In this document: piece by piece, positions 53,536 through 60,941 of the stretch
How the letters are laid out: the number at the start of each line of letters is the position of its first letter
Position numbering within the stretch: the stretch's first letter is position 1
NCBI GenBank assembly: GCA_903821605.1
Contig: CAIJLZ010000004.1
Coordinates: 124,001 to 188,000 of the forward strand
Direction of reading: 5' to 3'
Length of the DNA: 64,000 nt
Origin: an uncultured Sphingomonadales bacterium
Lineage (GTDB): Bacteria > Pseudomonadota > Alphaproteobacteria > Sphingomonadales > Sphingomonadaceae
Program-made: the position numbers and the translations under genes
Notes under the pieces: generated by a model
Databases searched by the model: none
Seen by the model: only the letters and a program-made list of their open reading frames with translations
Told to the model about the DNA's origin: nothing

Positions 53536-54087
53536 ATGCCCCATCCGACGCTTTCCCCGCGCATCTGGAATGCCGTAGACATGGCCGACCAATTCGCCTT
53601 GCAGCAACTCGCCTGGGCCTATTGCCACGCCATTGATCGGCGCGATTACGCGCTGCTGCGCACGCTTTACCACGATGATGCGATTGACGATCACGGCGTG
53701 ATGTTCAAAGGCGGGCCAGACGAATATGTCGCATGGCTGCCCTCGATGATGGCCAATTGGGCGGCAACGGTCCATTCGATCACCAACATGCTGTTCCTGA
53801 TCGATGGCAACCGCGCCGAAGGCGAGTTGCAAACCGTGGCCTATCATCGCACGCAGGCCACCCCGCAGCGCGAAATCATCGCCGGGGGGCGCTATCTCGA
53901 TGTTTATGAAAAGCGCGACGGGGTGTGGCGCTTCTTCTGCCGCTCGCTGGTGCTGGACTGGTTCGAGGATCGCGCACTGCAACGCAGGGACGGTCCCGCG
54001 ATCGACGATGGCGTCGAGACGGGCCAGCCCGACGCCAGCGACGCGGTCTATACCCGGCTTGCGCTGTTTGCCAAGGCGCGCGGCTAG
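53536..54087 (+). CDS. SnoaL_4/NTF2-like protein with BaiE-like Tyr-Asp-His pattern (B)
   Basis: A 183-residue NTF2-fold protein. Tyr29 and Asp34 (AYCHAIDRRD) and His80 (TVHSITNML) keep the spacing of the Tyr-Asp-His set found in bile-acid 7-alpha-dehydratase-like enzymes. Start ATG 53536 has AAGG upstream; a TTG at 53530 is the alternative. A further C-terminal segment (LVLDWFEDRALQRRD) is longer than in copies at 52131 and 59916. It is transcribed alone, away from the SDR operon, and converges with the KSI-like gene at 54143. Confidence 0.78.
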   Translation: MPHPTLSPRIWNAVDMADQFALQQLAWAYCHAIDRRDYALLRTLYHDDAIDDHGVMFKGGPDEYVAWLPSMMANWAATVHSITNMLFLIDGNRAEGELQTVAYHRTQATPQREIIAGGRYLDVYEKRDGVWRFFCRSLVLDWFEDRALQRRDGPAIDDGVETGQPDASDAVYTRLALFAKARG

Positions 54088-54142
54088 CGCGCGGGTCCTT
54101 GGCTCACCAAGCGACGATCTGCCCCGGCGCGCCCGATCCCGA

Positions 54143-54517
54143 TCAGGCGTTCCAGAACGACCGCAGCGAATTCACCCGCCCATCCGGCCCGGTGCGATAG
54201 ATGTTGATCGCCTTGGTCGTGGCCCGCGTGCCGTCTTTCATGGTGATATGCATTGAAACGAACACCGCCACTTCGTTGCCGCGTGGTTCTTGATGGTGGA
54301 TGTCAAAGTCGAACGCGCTCTGGAATGCGCTGAACATGTCATAAAACGCCGCAATCGCGGCCTTGCCTCGCTGGCCCACGCCTTCGGGGTCCCAATCATA
54401 AGGGCCGACCGGGTCTTCGACCACGGCATCGTCGGTGAACAGTGCCAGCCAGCCCGCGCGGTCGCCCGCCTTGACCGCTGAAAGCGACGTGAACGGGATA
54501 TCCTTGAGTGCGATCAT
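54143..54517 (-). CDS. Ketosteroid-isomerase-like protein lacking two catalytic residues
   Basis: A 124-residue NTF2-fold protein close in sequence to the true ketosteroid isomerase at 58203. Asp35 in VVEDPVG keeps the KSI base (Asp38). The residue at the Tyr14 position is Ser11, and the Asp99 position is Asn105, so the oxyanion hole of KSI is lost. The protein may bind steroid without isomerising it or catalyse a different reaction. The ATG at 54517 has GGAGAG upstream. It is last in the minus-strand run that includes Coq4-like copy C. Confidence 0.72.
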   Translation of the reverse strand: MIALKDIPFTSLSAVKAGDRAGWLALFTDDAVVEDPVGPYDWDPEGVGQRGKAAIAAFYDMFSAFQSAFDFDIHHQEPRGNEVAVFVSMHITMKDGTRATTKAINIYRTGPDGRVNSLRSFWNA

Positions 54518-54541
54518 TGCATGTCTCTCCACTGGGCGCCT

Positions 54542-55345
54542 TCAGATGATCAGGCGGCCTTCTCCGAATATCAGGCTGGCGGCGGTGTTGTCCGCTGGCC
54601 CACGAAAACCGCGCACGCCCAGCGCCTCGCGCGCCTGTGCCGGGGTCAGGTGTAGATAATCTTCCCACTTTACCGTGAACAGGCAGTCAGATTGCAGGCC
54701 GACTTCGTGCCCATGGCTGAAATTCGCCCAGAGCGTCGGCCAGACCTGCGGATAATGCAGCATCGTCCGCATCATCCACGGATAGGTGATCAGCGTGTTG
54801 GTGGTCAGTAATTCGCCCGCCAGTTCCGGCGAGACGTGCGCAAACATATTGCCGGTGCGCAGGCCCGTCGGAAATATCTCGCCGATCACATCGAACCCGC
54901 ATTCGCCGATCAGATGGTCGAAATCGTGCGTCTGGCCGGTGCGCAGCGTGAAATAATCAAGATCGGAGGCGGGCGCCCATGACGGGTCCATCTGGCGCTG
55001 GGTGAGCAGTTCAAGGCTAAGCCCCTGCTCGATCATGTAATCGTGCAGCAAACGCCCCAGCGATCCCGCCGGGTTCTGCCCGAGATCCTCAAGGGTATAA
55101 GAGGAAACGAAGCGTTCCTCGAACCAGCGGTCGAGCGCCTTGTTGCGGCGGCGCTCCTCCTTGATCAGCCGTTCGGCGCGGTCCCGGTCGCGGACGTCAT
55201 CGATCGCGGGCACCAGCACCGGCAACCCTTGGATCAGGCCATAGTCCGGCCCGTTGCGGCGCAGGCTTTCAGTCGACATCCATTCGCGGATGCGCGGATC
55301 ATTGAGCCAGCGTGAGGAACTGCGCAGCGTGCTGCCAACATCCAT
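54542..55345 (-). CDS. Coq4-like protein (copy C)
   Basis: A 267-residue Coq4-family protein. HDFDH lies at 140-144 with Glu156 after exactly 11 residues, so all metal-ligand candidates are kept. It shares STLRSSSRWLN, LRRNGPD and NPAGSLGRLLHDYM with copies A and B, and YFTLRTGQTH just before the motif with copy A. The ATG at 55345 has AGGAGA nine bases upstream; an ATG three codons earlier abuts that site. It lies between the 3-alpha-HSD-like SDR and the KSI-like gene, with 24 bases to the latter. Confidence 0.8.
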   Translation of the reverse strand: MDVGSTLRSSSRWLNDPRIREWMSTESLRRNGPDYGLIQGLPVLVPAIDDVRDRDRAERLIKEERRRNKALDRWFEERFVSSYTLEDLGQNPAGSLGRLLHDYMIEQGLSLELLTQRQMDPSWAPASDLDYFTLRTGQTHDFDHLIGECGFDVIGEIFPTGLRTGNMFAHVSPELAGELLTTNTLITYPWMMRTMLHYPQVWPTLWANFSHGHEVGLQSDCLFTVKWEDYLHLTPAQAREALGVRGFRGPADNTAASLIFGEGRLII

Positions 55346-55439
55346 GGGCTTCATTCTCCTGAAACTTGCATGACGCCGTCGGCACTGCCCGCAATCCGTG
55401 CCCCGTCGCCATCGCGGGCGCGCAAGGTCGGCGTCGGCG

Positions 55440-56198
55440 TCAGAACTGCCCCGGACGCAGCAACGCGTCGGACCCGCCATCGACGAACAGCACTTGCCCC
55501 AGCAAATACGGTGTCTGTACCGTCAACAGGAACCGGATCACTTCGGCAATTTCCTCGGGCTGGGCATAGGTTTTGCTGACGATGGGATTGCTCCGCTGGA
55601 TCGCCGCGACCATCACCGGGTCCTCGAACAGCGGCGCGGTCATCGGGCTGAGCACCACACCCGGCCCGATGCCGTTGAGCGAAATGCCCGCGCCCGCCCA
55701 TTCGGGTTTCACGGCGGCGGCGCGCAGCCAGCGGGTCAGCGCCTTTTTGGAATCGGGATAGGCGCTCATCGGTGCGGCGGCGCAAGCGGCCAGTGCAGCG
55801 GCTTCATCACCGGCGAGGCACGCTTCGACCACATGATCGTTGCCCTGCAAGATGGCTGCGGTGGAACAGATCGCCACGGCGCGCGGACTGGCGGACTTGG
55901 CCAGCAAAGGACGCAGCCCCTCCAGCGTCGCGACCGCGCCATAATAATTGACCGCAATCGAGATCGGATCGGGGCGTGAAATGCCAGCACCGGCCAGCAG
56001 GCTGTCGATTCCGCCGGGTGCCATGCGCTCCACTTCGGCCACCATCGCGGCACGGCCTTCGGGCTTGGACAAGTCGGCCGAAATGTCGGAACCGGAGAGG
56101 TCGACGCCGATGACGATGTCTCCGGCGGCGCGGCAAAGCTCGGCAGTGGCCTTGCCAATGCCGGATGCGGCGCCGGTGATGACGATAGTACGGGGCAT
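55440..56198 (-). CDS. SDR similar to 3-alpha-hydroxysteroid dehydrogenase/carbonyl reductase (HsdA)
   Basis: A 252-residue SDR with features I recall from Comamonas 3-alpha-HSD: a short N-terminus (MPRTIVITGAASGIGKAT), Asp-type VGVDLSG-like NAD site, VNYYGA, an insert before the active Tyr (EACLAGDEAAALAACAAAP), YPDSKKAL as YxxxK, and a C-terminus VDGGSDALLRPGQF close to the GGIDAVMRPTQF of the Comamonas enzyme. 3-alpha-HSD interconverts 3-alpha-hydroxy and 3-keto steroids, the first step in bile-acid or androsterone degradation. It fits with KSI and KstD nearby. The substrate assignment rests on this resemblance. Confidence 0.8.
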   Translation of the reverse strand: MPRTIVITGAASGIGKATAELCRAAGDIVIGVDLSGSDISADLSKPEGRAAMVAEVERMAPGGIDSLLAGAGISRPDPISIAVNYYGAVATLEGLRPLLAKSASPRAVAICSTAAILQGNDHVVEACLAGDEAAALAACAAAPMSAYPDSKKALTRWLRAAAVKPEWAGAGISLNGIGPGVVLSPMTAPLFEDPVMVAAIQRSNPIVSKTYAQPEEIAEVIRFLLTVQTPYLLGQVLFVDGGSDALLRPGQF

Positions 56199-56250
56199 GG
56201 GGTTCAAATCCTTTCGTAGAAAAATGAGCAGACTCGATCGGGCGCGCAGG

Positions 56251-57276
56251 TCAGCGCGGGTCGATCAGGACTTTGCATTCAAGCGGATTGCCGCGCAGCG
56301 CTTCAAACGCAGCGGGCAGTTCATCAAATGTCACGGTGCGCGTGTGCAAAGGCGTGGCGTCGATCTCGCGCCGGGCAAGCGCATCGATCACGGCCGCAAA
56401 ATCGCGCTCGGTATAGGCCTGGCTATAGGCGATGGTCACTTCCTTGATGAACGCGGTCAAGGGGGGTAGGCGATCTTCTTCAAACAGCACACCTGCCACG
56501 ATCACCCGTCCGCGTAGCCCCACCAATTCTACCGCCTGATGCAGCAGGCCCGGTGCGCCAACGCATTCAAACACCACGTCGGGCCGCTTGCCCGCGAGCG
56601 CGGCAAAGCGCTTGGCAACGTCTTCGCTTGTGGGATCAATCGTGGCGGTGGCGCCCAGCAGGCCGCAGCGGTCGCGCCGCGCCGCCGCTGGTTCGCTGAC
56701 CACGACATGCTTTGCCCCGGCGGCGCGTGCAAATAGGGCCACCGCCGCACCAATGGGTCCACCGCCGATGATCAGCACCGCCTCGCCCGGGCGGATTGCT
56801 GCACGGGCAACGCTATGATGGCCCACTGCCAGCGGCTCAATCATCGCGGCGTCATTATCACCGACCCCCGCCGGCACCGCCTGCAACAGCGATCCGCGCG
56901 CGACCACATATTCGGCATAGGCGCCGGGCCGTTCCGGCGTGACACCCGCCCAGTTGCCGTGGCTGCACAGGTTGGGCATGTGCGCATCACACGCTTCGCA
57001 AGCGCAGCAGGGGAATAGCGGCAGCGCGGTGACCCGATCCCCCACTTTCCACCCACCAGCAACACCTGCCCCCAGTGCGGCGATTGTGCCGGCGAATTCA
57101 TGCCCCAGCACGGTGCCCGGGCGGGTGATCCCGGCATGTTGCGTGATGTGTAGATCTGACCCGCAAATCCCTGCGCCACGCACCGCGATCACCACTTCGT
57201 CTTCGGCCGGAACCGGGTCGGGGATGGTCTCGATCGTCAGTGGTTGGCCCGCCTCTTGAAACACGGCAGCGCGCAT
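56251..57276 (-). CDS. Zinc-dependent alcohol dehydrogenase (MDR family)
   Basis: A 341-residue medium-chain dehydrogenase. Catalytic zinc ligands are in GAGICGSDLH and GHEFAG; structural zinc cysteines are in CCACEACDAHMPNLC; the Rossmann motif is IIGGGPIGAAVAL. Start ATG 57276 has AGGAGAGG upstream. It resembles sorbitol/threonine-type dehydrogenases. It lies upstream of the HsdA-like SDR with 52 bases between, so it is in the same run. The substrate is not known; a secondary alcohol on a ring or side chain is plausible. Confidence 0.88.
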   Translation of the reverse strand: MRAAVFQEAGQPLTIETIPDPVPAEDEVVIAVRGAGICGSDLHITQHAGITRPGTVLGHEFAGTIAALGAGVAGGWKVGDRVTALPLFPCCACEACDAHMPNLCSHGNWAGVTPERPGAYAEYVVARGSLLQAVPAGVGDNDAAMIEPLAVGHHSVARAAIRPGEAVLIIGGGPIGAAVALFARAAGAKHVVVSEPAAARRDRCGLLGATATIDPTSEDVAKRFAALAGKRPDVVFECVGAPGLLHQAVELVGLRGRVIVAGVLFEEDRLPPLTAFIKEVTIAYSQAYTERDFAAVIDALARREIDATPLHTRTVTFDELPAAFEALRGNPLECKVLIDPR

Positions 57277-57402
57277 GGGTGTCCTCTCCTGTTCGCCTGC
57301 CGCATGCATTGTGGCTCGGCCTGCAGATTCGCGGTGCTTGTACTTCTCAAGCCTGACCAGTTTGCCACTATGCGTAAGTGATTACAAACTTGTTTCGCCT
57401 AC

Positions 57403-58206
57403 TCATGCCCAATAGGGTGCGGATGCCACGTGACAGGTGCGGGCGAAATCGCGCAACGGCCTGCCACGCCATGCGCGATCAAGCACTTCGATGCTGACCA
57501 TGCCAGTATAGCCGCGGGCGCGGCAGGCACGGGCAAAGCGCCCACAATCGAGCACGCCTGTACCAGGGAAAGTGCGGTGATGCATCGTCTCATCGGCCAA
57601 GTCTGCGCCCTGTCCGGGCGCCTTGGCGTCATCGAATTCGACATAGGCAATGGCGTCCAGCGGTGCCCCGGCCAAGGCTTCCCACCCTCCGGGATCGTGC
57701 GCATGGTGCCAGATGTCGACCAGCGCGCCCGCTCGCGCCGCGCCCACTTCGGCCACGATCTCCAGCGTCTCTGCGAGGGTGCACAGCGAGGTGAACGGCA
57801 TATATTCCAGCGCCAGCTTCAACCCGCTGCTGTCGAGCAGCGATGCCGCCGTCGCCACCGCTTCCAGCCGGGCGTGGGCATCGGGCGCCGCCACGTTCAC
57901 CTGCAACATGCGCGCCCCCAGCGCCTCGGCGAAGCTCGCCGCGCGTTGTAGCCCTGCCAGTTGGGCTGCACTGCCATCGATCATGGCGCATACTGCCACG
58001 ACCTCGCAGCCGATCCCGGCATCTCGCATCCGCTGGGCCAGCGCGGGCAATGTCCCGCCCCCGGCGAGCCACGCCTCGATTGAAGGGCAATCTGGGCCGA
58101 TCAGGGGAAAGCCCGCCGCGGCCGCGGCCTCGATCCACGCACCGAGATCGCCACTGCCGCCTACCCATGGCGATTCGTTGAAAATATTCAGGCTGAGCCG
58201 GTTCAT
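57403..58206 (-). CDS. Xylose-isomerase-like TIM-barrel protein
   Basis: A 267-residue protein of the AP endonuclease 2/sugar phosphate isomerase superfamily. The barrel metal-ligand residues are suggested by ALEYMPFTSLC (Glu), LVDIWHHAHDPGG (Asp/His) and MVSIEVLDR (Glu). Members epimerise or isomerise keto-acids and sugars. Its start overlaps by four bases the stop of the ketosteroid isomerase, so the two are translationally coupled. The substrate is unknown; related enzymes in catabolic clusters act on ring-derived acids. Confidence 0.8.
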   Translation of the reverse strand: MNRLSLNIFNESPWVGGSGDLGAWIEAAAAAGFPLIGPDCPSIEAWLAGGGTLPALAQRMRDAGIGCEVVAVCAMIDGSAAQLAGLQRAASFAEALGARMLQVNVAAPDAHARLEAVATAASLLDSSGLKLALEYMPFTSLCTLAETLEIVAEVGAARAGALVDIWHHAHDPGGWEALAGAPLDAIAYVEFDDAKAPGQGADLADETMHHRTFPGTGVLDCGRFARACRARGYTGMVSIEVLDRAWRGRPLRDFARTCHVASAPYWA

Positions 58207-58610
58207 CGCACCGCGTCCGGGCCGCATGGCTCGACATCTTCCGGTCCCCAATACGCGTGCAGCGTGGTGATCTGGCCTGTGGGGTTGAAGGTGCAGACAT
58301 CCAGTGACCGGATGCGCAGCCGCTCGCCACCGGGCGGGGTGAACTCCACATCGAACACCAGTGCGGCGGCGTTACCGTGCGATCCCCGGATCGGCGCGAC
58401 GGGCGTGATCTGCGCGCCGAACGCGACTGAATCGCCGAACCATCGCGCAAATTCAGCATAGGTTTTGACGGGCGAGCCGACCGGATCCTCGATCACCGCA
58501 TCGGGGGCGAACAGCGCGACAAGACCCGCCGCATCGCCTGCGTTGGTGCGATCAACATAGGCCTGTAACGCTGCCTTCATCACGGCCTGCGGGGGAGCGG
58601 TGGTGGTCAT
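58203..58610 (-). CDS. Ketosteroid isomerase (steroid delta-isomerase)
   Basis: A 135-residue NTF2-fold protein with all three KSI catalytic residues: Tyr18 (ALQAYVDRTNAGD), Asp42 (VIEDPVGSP) and Asp104 (RSLDVCTFN), equal to Tyr14, Asp38 and Asp99 of the Comamonas enzyme. It shifts the double bond of 3-oxo-delta5 steroids to delta4. The ATG at 58610 has AGGA upstream and removes a spurious N-terminal extension. It is divergent from the second Rieske gene and its stop overlaps the start of the TIM-barrel gene. This is one of the clearest indications that the cluster handles steroids. Confidence 0.85.
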   Translation of the reverse strand: MTTTAPPQAVMKAALQAYVDRTNAGDAAGLVALFAPDAVIEDPVGSPVKTYAEFARWFGDSVAFGAQITPVAPIRGSHGNAAALVFDVEFTPPGGERLRIRSLDVCTFNPTGQITTLHAYWGPEDVEPCGPDAVR

Positions 58611-58645
58611 CTGATTTTCCTGCGGTTGGCGTCCGGCATCTTGAC

Positions 58646-58659
58646 GTGCATAATTGCAC
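58646..58659. promoter_or_regulatory. Inverted repeat in the KSI/Rieske divergent promoter
   Basis: GTGCA-TAAT-TGCAC lies directly after a TTGACG -35-like element (58641-58646) for the rightward Rieske gene. Its position inside the promoter spacer suits an operator. The KSI start is only 36 bases to the left. Confidence 0.4.
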
Positions 58660-58771
58660 AATTAGTGTGCGGCGCAAGAATCTTCGCAAATCGGCAACAA
58701 AACAGCTAAACAGCTATGGATTGCGCTGCTCACCCTGGTTCGAAGCGGCGCTACAAAAGGAGTTGATGACG

Positions 58772-59851
58772 ATGGCAACCACCAGCGAATACGGGTTGGG
58801 CCCGTTTGTCTTTCCGCGCGGCTGGTTCATGATTGGCCCGGCCACGGATGCCAGCCGCATACCCGCCCCGATCCGCTATTTCGGCAAGGATCTGGTGCTG
58901 TATCGCGGTGAAAGCGGCACGCCTTATGTGGTCGATGCCTATTGCCCGCACATGGGCGCGCACCTTGCCAAGAACTCCACGTCGTACATCGTGCGCGATG
59001 GCGAGCATGTGGAAGGCGAATCGATCCGCTGCCCGTTCCACGGGTGGCGCTTTGGCCCCGATGGCGCGTGCAACCACATTCCCTATTCGGATTTCGTCCC
59101 GAAGGCTGCAAAGCTGCAGACCTATCCGGTGATCGAACGTGCCGGGATCATCTGGATGTGGCACGATCCCGAAGGCCTTGAGCCCGATATCGAACTGCCC
59201 AATTTCGGCGGCCATTATGGCGAGCCGGGCTGGGTGGAATGGAAGGTCGACTATATGGGCGATCTGAACAGCCACGGGATCGAGATCGTCGACAACATGG
59301 CCGACTTCGGCCATTTTGTGCCGATCCACGGCGCAACTGATTGGCAATATTTCGCCAATGACTTCCAAGGCCCGCATCTCCATCAATATTATAGCGCGGG
59401 CCACCGTACGCTGACCGCCAATCCCGACGACTTCCTTGTGCTCGACACTTGGTATGAAGGGCCGGGCTTCCTGCAATCGGAAATGGCGGGCACGTTCGAC
59501 AGCTTCATTATGATTTCCAACACCCCGGTCGAAGACGGGGTGACGCGAAGCTGGCATGCGCTGATGGTCAAGGTGCACGATGGCAGCCGCGAAACCACCG
59601 ATGAGGACCGCGCCACCGCGCTGATGTATCAGGAAGCCAGCCGGCTCGCCTTTGCGCAGGATGTGGAGATCTGGGCCAATAAGCGCGCCTGCATCAACCC
59701 GCTCGCGTTGCCGGCGGATGGCCCATATGGCAAGGTCCGCATCTGGTATCGTCAGTTCTACAACCCGCGTGACAAGGCCCCCGAAATTCAGGGTCGCGTC
59801 AATGGCCTGACGGTCACGTTGGACAAGCGCCCCGGCCATAAGGCCGCCTGA
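58772..59851 (+). CDS. Rieske oxygenase, KshA-like (copy 2)
   Basis: A 359-residue paralogue of the oxygenase at 32692. The Rieske ligands are Cys58, His60, Cys87 and His90 (CPHMGAHLA and CPFHGWRF) with the same 26-residue spacer; the mononuclear iron site is MADFGHFVPIHG plus FAQDVEIWANK. The start MATTSEYGLG, with GGAG nine bases upstream, equals that of copy 1. KshA-like proteins often occur in several copies in steroid degraders, with different substrate ranges. It begins a rightward run with a SnoaL protein and a DUF2147 protein. No reductase gene is present. Confidence 0.87.
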   Translation: MATTSEYGLGPFVFPRGWFMIGPATDASRIPAPIRYFGKDLVLYRGESGTPYVVDAYCPHMGAHLAKNSTSYIVRDGEHVEGESIRCPFHGWRFGPDGACNHIPYSDFVPKAAKLQTYPVIERAGIIWMWHDPEGLEPDIELPNFGGHYGEPGWVEWKVDYMGDLNSHGIEIVDNMADFGHFVPIHGATDWQYFANDFQGPHLHQYYSAGHRTLTANPDDFLVLDTWYEGPGFLQSEMAGTFDSFIMISNTPVEDGVTRSWHALMVKVHDGSRETTDEDRATALMYQEASRLAFAQDVEIWANKRACINPLALPADGPYGKVRIWYRQFYNPRDKAPEIQGRVNGLTVTLDKRPGHKAA

Positions 59852-59915
59852 CACCCGAACAATCCCGCCCGCGCCTGCTTGCGGGCGGGTGCAAGGGCGG
59901 CTGGGAGAGATCGCG

Positions 59916-60374
59916 ATGCTGCCCTTGCAGGAGATATCTGACCGTATTGAGATTCAGGATCTCTTTGCGCGCTACAGCTTTGCGATTGATGAACGTGATT
60001 GGGCCGCGCTCGACAGCGTGTTCACCCCCGATGCGAAAATCGATTACACGGAAACCGGCGGGGCCAAAGGTTCGCTGGCCGACATCAAGGCTTGGCTGCC
60101 CACTGCGCTTGAACGCTTTCCGATGTTCCAGCACATGGTCGCCACCACCAAGCTGACGCTCGACGGCGATCGCGCGACCAGCCGCACGATCCTGTTCAAC
60201 CCGATGACCTACCGTGCCGAAAATGGCACGGATCAGGTGTTCTTCATCGGCCTGTGGTATCGCGACCAATTGGTGCGTACCGATGCGGGCTGGCGCATTG
60301 CCGAACGGCATGAAGAAATGGGTTGGTCGCACAATGTGCCGCCGATGCCCCCGATCCCGCAGGCCGGCGTGTGA
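59916..60374 (+). CDS. SnoaL-like protein with BaiE-like Tyr-Asp-His pattern (C)
   Basis: A 152-residue NTF2-fold protein. Tyr20 and Asp25 (ARYSFAIDERD) and His73 (FQHMVATTK) stand at exactly the spacing of Tyr30, Asp35 and His83 of the 7-alpha-dehydratase BaiE (5 and 53 residues apart from the Tyr). The Asp106 position is not clearly kept. Of the three such proteins in the window this is the closest match. It is preceded by GGGAGAG and its stop overlaps the start of the DUF2147 gene. Confidence 0.78.
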   Translation: MLPLQEISDRIEIQDLFARYSFAIDERDWAALDSVFTPDAKIDYTETGGAKGSLADIKAWLPTALERFPMFQHMVATTKLTLDGDRATSRTILFNPMTYRAENGTDQVFFIGLWYRDQLVRTDAGWRIAERHEEMGWSHNVPPMPPIPQAGV

Positions 60375-60805
60375 AGACGGTTTTCGGCGGTCTCGCACTC
60401 GCGACGCTCGCCGTTCCCGCCTCTTTGCTGCTTGCCGCGCCGGCACGGCAGGTCGCGCCCGATCCGGTCGGCCTGTGGTTTACCGAAGGTCATCGTTCCG
60501 CCATCCGTTTTGCGCCGTGCGGTGCCGGATGGTGCGGCCATATCGACCGCGTGCTGATCCCCGATCCCGGCGCGCCCGCCCATGATGTGAAAAACCCTGA
60601 TCCACGCCTGCGTACTCGCCCGATCCTTGGCCTGCGTCTGCTCGATCTGCCGCGCGCGCAAGCCGATGGCTGGCGTGGCACCGTCTATGATCCGCGCTCG
60701 GGCAGGACCTACACCGCCACGGTGCGGCGGACGGGAGCCGATCTGCTGGAGGTTAAGGGCTGCTTGATGATGTTCTGCCAGACGCAAAGCTGGACGGCTC
60801 GTTGA
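60371..60805 (+). CDS. DUF2147 exported protein
   Basis: A 144-residue protein with a signal peptide (MKTVFGGLALATLAVPASLL, cleavage near LAAPA) and a DUF2147 domain: DPVGLWFTEGHRSAIRF, CGAGWCGHIDRV, YDPRSGRTYTATV, and KGCLMMFCQTQSW. DUF2147 proteins are small periplasmic lipocalin-like beta-barrels of unknown function. Cys pairs here may form disulfides. The GTG start overlaps the stop of the SnoaL gene (GTGA), so translation is coupled. A lipocalin-like protein beside hydrophobic-ring catabolism could bind substrate; that is speculation. Confidence 0.82.
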   Translation: MKTVFGGLALATLAVPASLLLAAPARQVAPDPVGLWFTEGHRSAIRFAPCGAGWCGHIDRVLIPDPGAPAHDVKNPDPRLRTRPILGLRLLDLPRAQADGWRGTVYDPRSGRTYTATVRRTGADLLEVKGCLMMFCQTQSWTAR

Positions 60806-60941
60806 CATGCTGACCGCTGACATGTTGGAACCGTCAGCCGCGCGGCGCAATATTCACAACCACCCCCCATTTGGAGGGTGGCATCGACAATAGCGCCGCT
60901 AGGTTGGCGCAATAAGATTGGGTGAGGAAAGCGGACACAAA

